Shown one piece after another: positions 1 through 12,480 of a stretch of DNA of 64,000 nucleotides (position 1 is the stretch's first letter; each line of letters opens with the position of its first letter). The notes beneath the pieces were generated by a model, which saw only the letters and a list, made by a program, of their open reading frames with translations, did no database searches and was not told the DNA's origin. Both the position numbers and the translations under genes were made by a program. Source of the DNA: Hyaloscypha bicolor E (Eukaryota > Ascomycota > Leotiomycetes > Helotiales > Hyaloscyphaceae); NCBI RefSeq assembly GCF_002865645.1, contig NW_020194519.1, forward strand, positions 617,542-681,541, written 5' to 3'.

Positions 1-470
1 GTTCCCTCAGGTATTTGTCAGTTCCTGCAGTCACATTTCGGAGTCCCGTGATGAGGCGTTCCAATCACTAAATGACCTCATGTCACCGATGCTTTTGCGC
101 TTACTTCTTCTTTGACGAGATTGGTAGTTGGGCTGGATGGCGTTGGGCGCAGCAGCTGCCGGTTGAAGTGGAGATGACTTCGCCTGAGTTCGAACAAAAT
201 GAGCTCCTCATCGACGCTGCAACAAGTGCTGCAAGCGATCGTTGAGACGGGCCACATCAAGGAATTTTCATCCTCTCACGCAGCCACGATATTACCATTT
301 CCTTGCTTGAATCTCGTGCGTCCTCGGAATGAGAAGAAGTCTCCTATAAGCATGGACATGCCTCTCTCCGTTCCCAAGATCCAGCATTGTCATAAGTAAT
401 TTCCATTTCCGCCAAAACGCCATTTCTCAGTCCATAATTCTTCAATCACTTAAAACCGAGGCCAATCAAA
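1..470. other. Upstream region of the secreted-protein gene
   Basis: This stretch has balanced composition and no convincing gene. A 66-codon open frame at 199-399 has no recognisable domain, and the opposite-strand frame overlaps it, so I treat both as chance. The last part, a pyrimidine-rich and C-rich run just before the ATG at 471, probably holds the promoter and 5' leader of the next gene. I see no clear TATA box. Confidence 0.4.
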
Positions 471-1164
471 ATGCATTTCATTACCTTCGCAACACCGGTC
501 CTCCTCCTTTCTAGTGTTCTTGCTGGCGCAGCTATCGAACGCAATAATAACCTCGACTACAACGACATGGACGACCAATTCAATATCTTTAAAGACGCCA
601 ATTCCCGCTTCGAAGGCGCAATTTGCAAGAGCGAAATCACTACCAAGTACTTCCCAACGCTTGTAATCCCGCATAACTTCCGAGGTGGCTGCGTTCGCTG
701 TTCGTCTCCATTTTCTCTTCTTTTCCCTTCTACTCTGCTATTACTCTTTACCACTGTCTTCGAAGTATGGCTAATGCATTGTGACAGACTACCAAGGTAT
801 TGATATGACCGGTGTAGTCACCGAAGTCGACATCTTCTTCCCCAATGTCAAAACAGCCTGCGACTGCATCGCCGCCTGTCTCACCGCCTCCGCATCTTGC
901 ACCAATTGGGTCTGGAAACATACTGGTAATCCTCTCGATGGTGGTCGTCGCTCCTGCACCCTTTATTCCTCCCCCAACTTACCCTCGGGTGTCATTCTGG
1001 ACTATAACTTGGCATTGAGTTCTGGATTTCAGTTGTTACAAGATGCCAACAATCCTCAAGTTGGTGGGGGAGCACCTATTACCGCTTTGGCGAATGGGCA
1101 ACCAGATCCATTTGGGGTGAGCGGATTTTTGACGCAGGATGCTAATGGGCTGTTGTATTGCTGA
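471..1164 (+). CDS. Small secreted cysteine-rich protein, PAN/apple-like
   Basis: The two-exon model is 471-699 and 788-1164, giving 201 residues. Residues 1-20 form a signal peptide (MHFITFATPVLLLSSVLAGA), so the product should enter the secretory pathway. The intron 700-787 has donor GTTCGT, a CTAAT branch-like site and acceptor ACAG. An alternative donor at 685 also keeps frame but removes one cysteine. With the 700 donor there are eight cysteines (52, 74, 101, 103, 107, 114, 133, 201), the last being the final residue. The pattern C-x-C-x3-C-x6-C followed by NWVW and then C-TLYSS resembles the core of fungal PAN/apple-like domains, which bind carbohydrate or protein. That family call is tentative. 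No enzyme motif is visible. It lies about 800 bp from a RIP-degraded block, a common position for effector-type genes. A role in host interaction is inference only. Confidence 0.72.
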
Positions 1165-1979
1165 GTGTATACTGGAGATCATGGGAGTTTCTGTATGTCT
1201 CCTTTTTTTTTGGGAAATGGAAACAGTTGTAGGCCTTTGGGTAATGAGGCGCAGTACCAACGCTTCTATGGCAGTTGCTCGTCATGACTAATCTTGAGTG
1301 CGCAAAACTGTCGGGTCAATTAATGATACTCAATACATATCGTCTTTCTTTCCAAGCACTCCTTCTCCATTCTGCACTGGAAAGATACTCATTCCCCAAT
1401 TATCCCAAGCTCCATTCCCCCTCGGGTGCGGAATACTTGCCGTTCACTTCGCTCCTTCCTACAACATACTAGTTTCATACCTCCGTTATCTCCAAACGCT
1501 TTTATATTATAACTCACCACTATCGGCATGCTTGAAAGAGCAAACAACAAGTACCCTAACCGTCAGGCCGAGTCTGTAGTCCCTCATCTTCCTCCTGACA
1601 CAACCTCGGTCCGACAAGCCATGGTTTATGAATACAAAACTTGAGGGAACAGTGAAGAGAGGTGGGAGGGGGTCGGATAAGACGACTCCTTGTCATTGTT
1701 CGGGCAATTGTCACTTTATTCTTCGTGCAGCTTCCAGACGGGGGATGTTTAGTTTGTCGCAGATCTTCCCTTTTCATTGAATTTTGAAATCTAGAGAGCG
1801 TTGAGGAGGGTAGAATTTTGTTGGGCGTTGAAACTCAGGGAGAAGGGTGCTGGCCCGTGTATTAGGAAAAGCTGTTGTATTCTTTCCACCGACGAAAATA
1901 CTCAACCAACTTACATCCTAATAAGCAGGTACCGGGTAGAAGCATCCTCGAACTCATGTTTCCCACGGTTGTAACTTAA
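1165..1979. other. 3' flank of the secreted-protein gene
   Basis: This is balanced-composition sequence with no gene I can support. Open frames of 65-93 codons on both strands overlap each other and lack recognisable motifs. Composition collapses to almost pure A/T at about 1975, which marks the edge of the next block. Confidence 0.5.
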
Positions 1980-4900
1980 AATAATAATAAATTATATATA
2001 AAAGAAATATTTCTAAAAATTATTTAATAGAATATAAAAATATATAACTAAAAAGCCGAGTTTAGAATTAAAATAAAAAATATAATAAGTTTTTAAAACT
2101 AAAAAGCTCGAAGTAATATAAAGAAAAATAATATAAATTATATAATAAATAAAGAAAACTTCTAATAGATACTAAAAGAAAATTCTAAAGCCTAAAACTA
2201 GTTTTTAAAAATATATATAAATATAAATTCTTTTAAAAAAATGTATTATATTAATTTATATATATATATAAGTATTTATATAATAGCTTTTAATTATAGT
2301 TTAATAAGAATATATTTTAAAATAAAACTCTATAATAATAAAAAGATTTATAAAATCTTTAGGCTTATTAAATAAGCTAGAAAAATAATAATATATTAAA
2401 ATATAGCCTTTTAAGCTAATATATAAATATTTTTAGCTATTTTATAATAATAAATAATATATTCGAATTCTTGAAATATTTATAAAAATAAATAAAAATA
2501 ATATTAATATAATTAAACTTTTAGTAATATTAAAAGAAGTTTTTATATATAAAATATATTATTAATAAATAATATAAAATAAAATATATTATGAGAAAAT
2601 AATACAAAATAAAATATAAGAGCTTAAGTTTTAATAATAGTTTTATTTTATAGTCTAATTTTTATTTCTTATAATATATAAAAAGTTTAATATTATATTA
2701 AATTTTTTTATAATATTATTTAAAAATTAAATAAATTTCGCTTATTATTAGTTCTAATATAAAACTAGAATTATAATTTTAGGAAATACTAATATTAGTA
2801 AACTTATTTATTATTTTATTTTCTTTAATTTTAATATTATAAGTTTATATTATTTCTTAATAATTATAGAAAGCCTATTATAAGTATTCGAAAATATTAC
2901 TTTATAAGTATTAAATAATTAGAGTATTATTTATATAAAATATAATATAATACTAGCTAATTTTCGAGAAAAGATTCTTAATTATATAATAAAACTTTTT
3001 TTAAATATTAATAATTCTTATATTAAAAATATAAAGAAATATATTAATAAAACTATAATTTTTAGTAATTTAATAGCTATTTTAATAAATAATCTTATTA
3101 TATTTAATAGACTTTTTTTTCTTTTTTTCTTCTTAGATTTATTTAAGAAAATTATAATATTTTTTAATAAAAGAATTATTTATTAGATTTTAAAATTAGC
3201 TTATGTTATTATATTATTAACTTTTTTTATAAAATTAATATAATAGCTAGTAAAAAAATATATATATTATTAGCCTAAAATATAAAATACTAGAAAATAG
3301 AATTTTTAATTATTAGATTTTTATTTTTAAATATTAATTAATACTAATATATTTGCCTTTAATTATTAATAATAAAATAATTTATTAAGCTAGGAAATAT
3401 TTTTTATTAATTATTTAAAGCTATATTATAAAGTTTAATTTTAGTCTTTTAAATATTATAATAATTTAAAAAAAGTTCAGAATCCCGAAATAATATAATT
3501 CTTTAATAAATAAAAATAAGAGTTTTATTAATTATATTAATATATTATTTAATTTAGATATTAATTATTAGATTTCGGTTTTAATAATTTGTATATAATA
3601 GTTTAATATAATTTATATATTATATTTTAGTATTATAAAATATTAAAAATAAATTATAAATTATAATAGCTTTTCTAAAATATAATACTAGTAGTTTATT
3701 TTTAGCTCTAATAAAATCTCAAATATAACTCGAAACTTTATAAGCTTTTATAGCTTATTTAATAATATAATATTTAAATATAAGCTTATAATTAAATCAG
3801 ATATTTAGCTAATAAAAAATAAACTAATTATTTATTATAGAAATAATAGTAATTAATTTAATTATAAGGTTTTTATTAATTATATATAATAATAAATTAT
3901 TATTTTATTTATTAAAAAAGTAAATTATTTTAAGTTTTTTAAATATAAAAATATTATAAATATTAAAGGCTAGAAAAGTAATATTAGTATTTAAGAAATA
4001 TAAAATATAATATAAATATATATTATTAATATATTTAAAGTATAATTCGGGGTTTTATATAATTAATTTAATAAAATAAAATATATAAATAATTAGTAAT
4101 AATATTAATTTTTAGGAAATACTATATTTAATATTATAATAACTAATAGTTTTTTCTCGAATCTAATTTTAACTTTTTAATTTATAAAAAGCTATAAATA
4201 AATTAAAATAATAATAGTAATTAGTTTTATTTAATTATATAAATAAGAAATCTTTTAATAAAAAGAATATTAAAAGCATTTTAAATATTTATAATAATTA
4301 TTATTATTTATTTATTAGTTATTATAATAGCTTTAATATTATAAATAAAAATAATAATAAAATCTATTATTAAATACTTTAGAAAATATTATAAATAAAG
4401 CAATTTAGGCTATATATTTAATAATAATTCTTTTAAAATCTTTTAAAATATATAAAAATAATATAATTATTTTAGTAAGTTTTTATAATTATAGAAAATA
4501 ATTAAAAGCTAAATATTAGTTATAAAAGCTATAAATAATATATTTAATAATATTTTAATATAACCTAAATAATTTAATTATAATATAATTCATTTTAGGA
4601 AAAGTATTTAATATACTAATAATATATTATTTTATATTTTTAATAGAAATAATTTAATTTCGGGAAAGATTTCTAGTTCTATTTAAGATTATTAATTATA
4701 TTAAAGTATTCGAGAATTTTTATATAAAGAGCTTTTATTTATTATATTATGTCTTTAATTTAAATACTATTAATTTCTAATAATAAAGCTTTAAGATTAA
4801 AAGCTAGTTTATATTAATTAATAATTTTATAAAAGTTTTTATTATTTTTAATTTTATTAATTTATTATTTCTAGTATTTTTATTTAGTTTTATAAACTAT

Positions 4901-7285
4901 AATTAGAAACTTTCGGGTTTCTTAAAAAACTTTATTTATATAAATTCTATTATATACTAATAAGTATAATTAATAGGCTTTTTTATATTTTAATATTTAT
5001 TAAATAGCTAGATTACCTTTATTATAATCTGATTTATTAATTATCTAAATTAATAAATTAAAATCCTTTATTAATACTTTTATATAGCTATTAAATTATT
5101 TAAGACTTATAATATTTTAAGAATCTAGAAGTTTAGCTAAGCTATTATTAACTAATTTAATAAACTTAAGAAAATTATATTCCGGAATTTAATAATAAAA
5201 TTAATTTAAAGAAATTATAATTTAATTAGAAATAATAATAACTTGTATTTTATAATTTGAATTATAATATAAATTAATTCGAATTAATATTAGAAAAAAG
5301 TAATTATTTATAAATATTAAAAATAATATATTTATTAATATTAGTCTAGAATAAGTTTTAATTATTAATTAGGTAATATTATTATATCTTAAATTTAAAT
5401 TCTTTATATATATAAATTATAATACGGGGTTTTTTAATTTTTTATTTAATAAAATTTTTACTATTTTAAGAATTAATTAAAATATAATAATTAAAGCCCG
5501 AATAGTTTTAGATTTTAGTTTTAAAATAAATATAAGGTTTTTAAATATAAACTATATTTATATTTTTAATAAAAGTAAACTATAAAATTATAATATAATA
5601 AAAGCCTTTTTTATTTATATTTATATAATAAATTTCTAAATTTCTATTTCTAAACTATTATATATAATATAAGCTATAAGGCTATTACTAGCTTTTTAAT
5701 ATTTATAATTCGAGTTATTAAAGTTTTTATTTATTATTATAGTTTATTAAAAATAGCTATTAGAAATTAGATTAGAAAAAGAAAATAATAAGGAAATGGA
5801 AATAATTTAAAAGAATTTTTTTTTATAATTAGTAATTATTATATTCTTTTATTTTTTTATTTTTATAATATTAATAATAACTAGACTTTAGACTTATAAC
5901 TAAAATTATAAATTAGTAAATACTTGTTTTAAAATAAATATTAAAATAAATACTAGATTATTAAATATTTATTAATTATAAATAATTTAATAATAGAATT
6001 TATTTAGTTCTTTTTTAATTAGTTTAATAATTTTATTATTCTTTTAGTAAAATATTACTAAATAATATTTATATTTAGCCGGAAATAATTTATAATAATA
6101 AATATAATATATGTTTTTTATATAATTTATTTTAAAGAGGCTAATATATTAATTAATTCGAATATTATATATATTATAGTAAATATATTTAATAAATTTT
6201 ACGGGATTATAAAAGCCTTAATAGCCCGAATTATAACGGGATATAGCTGTTTTTTTATTAATAGCTTTTAATAGTTTACTAGTATTAAATAAATAAATAA
6301 AGTAAATAGAAATTAAAAAGAATATAATCTAAATAGTTTTATTAATTTATAAATTTGAGCTATAATATAAAGATTAATAGCTAACTAGCTATTTAGTAAT
6401 TTGAACTATAATTTCCCTTTTAATAATCTCGGTAATATTAATTATTATAGCTATATTAAGTCTCGAAATAAATTAAAAATTAAATAAAATACTAGAAATA
6501 ATACAATTATATTAGATTTCGGGCTATTTAATAGATTTTATTCGGAAAATTCGAGTAATAATTTCGATATTCTTTTAAAAACTAAAAAGATTCCTAATAA
6601 AAAGATTAGATAATATAATGGCTTATTGAATTCGAGTTAATAAAATTAGTAAAACTAATACTAAAATAATATTCGTAATTTTAGTAATAAGCTCTTAATA
6701 AAATATAAAGAATTTCGGTTTATTTAATAGAGCTTAAAGCTTTATTAAAATTAGAAAATAGTAATTTTCTGTTTTTTTCGAATTTCTATTATTACTATTA
6801 GCTAAAATAAAGCAGAAAGAGAAGATAAAAAAGGCTTTTCCGGATATTAAAATAAATTAATTTCTAGAAAAGAAAATAAAGCTTAATTTATTAGATCGAG
6901 ATTTAGTTCCTAACTTTTACGGGATTTTTATAATATTTATTTAAATAACGGATTTTGCTAAATTAGTTATAAATATACTAGAATTTAATAGGTTTTTAAT
7001 ATAAATTAAGATATAAATACTAGATTTAATAAAGAAAGAGTTTATAAAATAGTAAACGATTTTATTATATATATCTTATATAAACTTATACTTATTAGAC
7101 TTATTATAGTAGTAAAATTATATATTATAATATATAAGATATAAGCTTTATATTCGAGTATTTTAAACTAGCCAGAAATAGCCTTAGAAGTAATATTATA
7201 GGTATATATATTATTACCTGAGTTGAGATAAAAAAGAAAATTAATATTTAGTTCCTTCTATTTCTTTAAAGTATAATTAAGGTTA
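1980..7285. repeat. RIP-degraded TA-rich block
   Basis: The sequence is dominated by A, T and TpA steps, with short surviving islands containing CG or GG. No open frame above about 60 codons survives on either strand. This is the composition left by repeat-induced point mutation of transposon DNA. I could not identify which element it was. No terminal inverted repeats or LTR pair is visible at its edges, so it may be a mosaic of decayed copies. Composition recovers gradually between about 7200 and 7300. Confidence 0.8.
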
Positions 7286-8029
7286 GTAAAAGAGGGGAAT
7301 TCTTGCGGGTATATAAAGTCTGCGGTTTGGGAGGCGAATTATAAGGAATTTGCCCGAATAGGGGTAGAAGATAATATTATACCTAAAATAATACTTAGAG
7401 TACTAGGAAAGATGAAATGAGGCCTTAGAAATCGATTAGAATGATTTTTATATGCCCTTAGGGCGTGGAACAAAATTTATCCAGCAAACAGTAAGTTTGG
7501 GGAAAATGTTATAGGTGCGCTTATCGGATCCGTAGGATCGTGGAAAGCCTACTATACCGCCCCCCCCCCCCCTTGAATGAGTATAGTGGGCCCAAGCATA
7601 CTGCGTACTACCACCCAAGCACTGCTCATCTCAAGGGTCTCCAGCGAATAGTACTTCTCATAAGCACCTAATACTCTCTAACTCGGGGATACAAACGAGG
7701 TTTCAGGGTGGCGTGACCCAAGGGCCCACTGTAATCATTTACGGGGGGTTATAGAAGGGGTTGTCACGTGATTTCCAACTGACATAAATAGCCTACTGCC
7801 CCTCATCGTCAATTTCCCATTCGTCGCTCTACACACCATCACAGCGTTCCCGGTCTGTTCGACCCGGCATTTGAGGAGAGGATTGGCCATAAGCTGACCT
7901 TTGGATGATCTCGTTCCCAAAGGATCCAAGCGCCGCGTCATTCCCCAAAGTTCCATGCTCTCCTTGACCTGGGGGTAGATGAGGTTATTGGAAAAAGTAC
8001 AAAGCCGTCCTCACTCACCTCAAGTCATT
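7286..8029. other. Upstream region of the disrupted host gene, with a C13 tract
   Basis: This stretch has balanced composition and no convincing coding sequence. The opposite-strand 73-codon frame at 7735-7956 has no motif. An uninterrupted run of 13 C residues lies at 7560-7572. A TATA-like CATAAATAG at about 7782 and a CACC/CATC-rich stretch near 7832 could be promoter and start-site elements for the gene beginning at 8030. That is inference. Confidence 0.4.
7560..7572. repeat. C13 homopolymer
   Basis: Thirteen consecutive cytosines lie in otherwise mixed sequence. Such runs are prone to length variation and sequencing error. Confidence 0.85.
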
Positions 8030-8681
8030 ATGTCGGACTACGAGTTGGCAATCCACCGAGAGACCACCCACAGATTTCTCCGACTCTTTCGTCACCCCTC
8101 GGAAGCACCAGAATTTTTTAGAGCCGTTTCCGCCGGCACAAGAGATTACTACGCCGCCCGCGACGCTGTGGACCTGGAGCGTGCCCAGATTATTCGCCTG
8201 CTGTCATACTCGCGCAGACTAGCCCTTACAATGGCTGGAAGCACGCTCATCTTCAGCCTGCTCTTCTTAGCGGCCATGGTACGCGTCTTTTGATCTGATA
8301 TCCCCATTTTGAACCCATATCCGCTGTCAAGCGGCAATAGACCTCAAAGTCTGCTATTCAACATGCAAAGTGCACCGCTCTTGCACTTTTGGCTCAACCC
8401 TTTCCTTTTCGAGTCAATCTTTCGTCGCTGGGACGTGGCTATTGAAGGAAAGACTGACATCGAGACTCGCAGATTACCCGCACCCGGGCCGACCCGTAGA
8501 CGCCCGAAGACTTCAACTGGGCCGCACTCTCAGCACTTACGCCGTCACAGGAACAGTGGCAGGGCCTTAACGATAACCTTTACCGAGCACCTTGAGGAGA
8601 CGCACGCGGCTCTGCGTGAGCTCGGGCCGCAGGACGTGATCGAGGGCCATGAACTCGTGTTCCTCGCTTTCCTCGCCGGCA
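8030..8681 (+). pseudogene. 5' part of an unrecognised host gene, cut by transposon A
   Basis: The proposed start is ATG 8030 (MSDYELAIHRE). Exon 1, 8030-8278, ends in a hydrophobic segment (LTMAGSTLIFSLLFLAAM) that looks like a membrane span. Intron 1 is 8279-8340 (GTACGC to AATAG). Exon 2 is 8341-8412. Intron 2 is 8413-8472 (GTCAAT, ACTGAC branch, GCAG). Exon 3 starts at 8473. All junctions are phase 0, which supports the model. Two defects precede the transposon: an in-frame TAG at 8497-8499, explainable as a RIP-type CAG to TAG change, and a one-base frameshift between about 8587 and 8592. The shifted frame then runs cleanly to the 6-bp target duplication at 8676-8681, ending in a second hydrophobic run (LVFLAFLAG). 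I do not recognise the family. The gene continues at 17865 and 23086. Confidence 0.7.
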
Positions 8682-8802
8682 TACGGAAAGCCGTAAGGAT
8701 CAAGTGATCAAGCGATTTTCGAATCCGGTTTTCAATATCTGATTTGTGGCACGTGTGCACCCTACCAAAAATCGCCCGTAACCAAAATACCGCATTTTGC
8801 AT
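8682..8802 (+). repeat. Left TIR of transposon A
   Basis: This matches the reverse complement of 17744-17864 over 121 bp with only a handful of differences, all transitions (for example TGATCA against TAATTA). The outermost bases are TACGG and are followed by CCGTA, so the tip is itself a small palindrome. The TIR keeps mixed composition while the DNA just inside it (from about 8803) is nearly all A/T. Confidence 0.93.
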
Positions 8803-10789
8803 ATATAACTACTATTATACTCGTATATATAACTTATATAGAGGTAGTCAAAATAAAGCTATTCGTAGTTACTAAATATACTAATATTTGTATTTATCTT
8901 TACTATAATATCTCTAGTACCTCCTTTACCCCTGCCCCTACTTCCGCCCCCCTTTCTTAACTATTATTAACCCCTCTTTAACTTATATAGTTTATATAGT
9001 AGATTCCATAAATTGCGAGGCATACCTTTCTTACTATTATTATCCTTACTATTATTTCCTATAATACTCGAAATATCTCTATCTCTATTATTCTCTTTAT
9101 TCTTATTCTTACTCTCTTTATTCTTATTCTCACTTTCTTTCTCTCTCTCTTTCTCTCTCTTTATTAGTCTCTTTGCTTTATTACTTTATTTCGAGAATAT
9201 TTATAGCTTTAAAGGTTAAGATTTTATAGAGGCTAACTTAGGAAAAACTAGATCTTTTAATACTATATTAAGGTAATATAAGATATATACTTTACTACTA
9301 TTATTATATCTGTAATTATAATAGGCTTAGTCAAATTTGCCCTAAACTTATATATACTCCTGCTATAGGCCTTTGGGGTTCTTTTTCGTATAATTAATAC
9401 AAGATATAAGTACTAAATAGCCTCGAATTTAATTATATACTGCCTCTAGATTTACTATAATTTTTAGATTATTTAAGTTAGCTAGCTTCTTTCTAGAATA
9501 AAACTTTATATCTCAAACCTCTAGTATTTTATAGATATTCTTTATAACTTATATTATCTTATTAGGAATATTAAAAAGCTCGAGATAGAACTATTTATTA
9601 GTAGTAATAGGAGGAGGTTATAAGGTATTTGAGAAAAAGGGAAAGTTTAGTAAATTTAATAAATTATTATTCTAATATTTAATTAGTACTATATTCTAGT
9701 CTTTTATATAGGGAAAGTATAACTTACTACTTCTCTATAATTCCTTAAGGCTTAAAGCCTTTATACTCGAGCTATATTATATTACTTATCTTTACTAGAC
9801 GGGTATAGGTTATTAATATTATTAATATTATATATATTATATCTTTTCTTTTTTTTAAGGACTTCTTTAGTAATATAATAAAGAATTATATTTACCTTAT
9901 AGTAGGAAAGAAGACTTAAATAATACTTAAAGGAAGAAGAAAAGAAATAAAGAAGAGGTTGAGTATAGTATTATAGTTAAGAGAAAAAGGCTTAATTAGA
10001 AGAAAAAGAAGGCCTTTTTATAATATCTTCTTTCCGAGAAGTAATTGCGAATTCGGAGTTATTTTTATATTATAAAGGCCTAAAAAACATAAAAGAATAG
10101 ATTTATAAATAACCCAGAAGATCGGATTAACTTTTCTAAGCTCTTTATCTTATAAAGTAATAATAAATTTGCAAATAGAGGCAAAGATAAGATTAATAAG
10201 CTAACTAGAAAATAGAATTAACTTTATAAGTAATAGTATTTGCTATACTAGTACTACTTTTATAATAGGGAATTATAGGATATAATTCCAGAACTAAATA
10301 GCAGGTTAGGTAAGCTATATCTATAGCTTTACTACTGGCATAATACTAGGATATAGATAAAGAGTTCCTGGTTAGGCCTAAAAAGTATAGGATTAGGTTA
10401 GGAAGCCTAGATAACTTTGGAATTATATAAATAGTAAGTTACTCTTTCTAAATTTTATACTAGTTTCTCGGATCTAGGAAATTACATAATTATATAATAC
10501 TAAAAATAAGCTTTCTTTATATATAAAAATAGAAATATTTGTATTATTTAATAATCTAGATAATATAATATAAAAATAAGACTATATTTAAAACCCTAAA
10601 ATATAGAGCTATTTCTATATAAAATTATAATTATAATTACTCTAGTAGTTATAATACTATATTTTATATAAATATAAAAGTAAGGTTTTTATACTAGTAT
10701 AAACTAATATTTAAAGAATTATATATCTCCTTCCCTTTTTTACTTTTTATTTCAAATTACTACTATTATAACTTGTAAATTATACTATA

Positions 10790-12480
10790 TTATAGGAGCT
10801 AATAAAATTAATCCTTAATTATAGGAACGGTATTAAGCTTAAATTAAAGAGCTTTATTATATTTAAAAGAAAACTTTTTAGGATATTAAATATATTTTAT
10901 AATTAGAAAGGTTTAATACTAGTAAGACTAGCTATATTACTTAACTATAATAATAGAATATTAAACTTCCTCCGGATTAATAGTAAATAAAGCTTAAGGG
11001 ATATCTCCGTAATAAGAAGCTAGTTAAGATAGTATATTATTTCTAGTATTAGAACTATTTACCTAAATATATACTTCGGATCTTTAATTATAAACTTAAT
11101 TATCCTAGGCTTAATATATATACCCTGAAAATAATTTGCTACTATTATAAGCTTTAGCTAAGACGAAATTAATTTAATGCCAAATATATTAATATTCTTA
11201 AGAAAGCTAAAGAATTTATTCTCAAGAAACTAAAAAGTAATTAATTAATCCGGTATAGCTATAAAAGAATATATTATTAGGTCTAAAAGAATACTAGTAA
11301 ATTTATATCTTATAAGGAAATATAATAGATATTTAGGATATTAGACAAGATAAGAATAAAGATATAAGATAAGTATAAGGACTAGAAATATAAGAGATTT
11401 ACTATAAAAGAGCCAGGTTAATATTAGTCTATAGATAGATATAATAAGTTATCTTATTACGGCTTTCAAATCTATAGTATTATTAATATATATTCTTAAA
11501 TAATAATTAGTATTTTTATTAGTATATTAAATTATATATAGATTACTATCCTAAAGTTCTACTTTCTTTATATTAGGGAATAGGGCTACTTTCCAAAAAA
11601 GTTATAAGCTAATAAAGGCTAAGAGATACTACTTATAATAATTATATAAGTCGAGCTCTAGTAATTAGTAAAGGGTTATAATTTACTATAGAAAAAGGCC
11701 TTTACTTACGGGCCCTTAATAAAGAATTAGTATATTAAGATATAGTAAAATACCTTAGCTAGTAGGCTTATAGAGATCTAGAAACGGTTCTTTAAATCTT
11801 TTTATAATATAAGTATTTTTAATAAAGAGTCTTACTATAACCTAATTACTATTTAATTTATTTATATAGATATTCTCTACTAATAGATTAATAACTTCGT
11901 CTTTCTTTATAATATTAGTTTAATTCGCTCTTAGTAGGCAAGGGCTAATTACCTCTGGCCTAGAGTTCCAGAAAAGCTATATAATTATTACTAGGAAGTT
12001 CGTTATTATAGTACTTTCCTAATAAGAGTAGCTAAGTAATTATTTTCTGAGCTTAAAAAAGAAGTTACGGGATATAATTATATAGTATATTAAACTTCTG
12101 AAATTAAAAAGCTTTATATAACTTTTCTTAAAAATACTAGTATTATATATATTATAAATAAGCTTAAAGCGGGGCTAAATTAAGACTATATTCGGGCATA
12201 TTAGTTCCTTTATTATACCCTTAAACTTTATAAGAAAAGAATTAGAAAGCTTTTATTTAATATTAAGCTTCCTTATAAGAAAAATAAGTAGTTAGAAATA
12301 GTTTAAAAAATAGAATAGAAACTAGAAAATGCAATTATAGTAAATCGAGAACTAGGAAATATTAAAGAAAATAATCTTAATAATAAGGTTTCTATAAATA
12401 ATAAGGAGTAATATAAAAATAATTTAAAAAATTTAGAAAATAAGGGAATCTTGAATAACTTGTTTAATAACTAATATTTA
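10790..12480 (+). pseudogene. Relic of transposon A transposase (Clr5-like HTH plus rve core)
   Basis: Reading through RIP stops, 10849-10975 encodes a segment of the pattern IxxLYYIQ..T..DIKYIL..ERFNTSK, which resembles the fungal Clr5 N-terminal domain. Next come basic HTH-like segments, then at 11410-11530 EPG*Y*SIDRYNKLS and YYGFQIYSIINIYS, the hallmark of fungal integrase-core proteins (family form WSIDG..KLS..GFQIY..IDAYSR). The TAG and TAA fall where the family has Trp or Gln. At 11701-11790 the segment FTYGPLIKN*YIKI** matches the family block ending in NQRIExWW. In DDE enzymes the acidic residues bind the metal ions for strand transfer, and one is expected in the IDG block and another in the IDAYSR block. 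The first Asp is retained and the second is read as Asn here (IDAY to INIY). The gene is non-functional. Confidence 0.78.

Noticed and set aside
1..470. Overlapping 60- and 66-codon frames on opposite strands
   Set aside because: No motif, no start or splice context, and mutual overlap, so they are treated as noise upstream of the secreted-protein gene.
9013..9219. 68-codon plus-strand open frame rich in Leu/Phe/Ser
   Set aside because: It is the translation of a pyrimidine-rich low-complexity stretch inside transposon A. No start context or conservation is expected.
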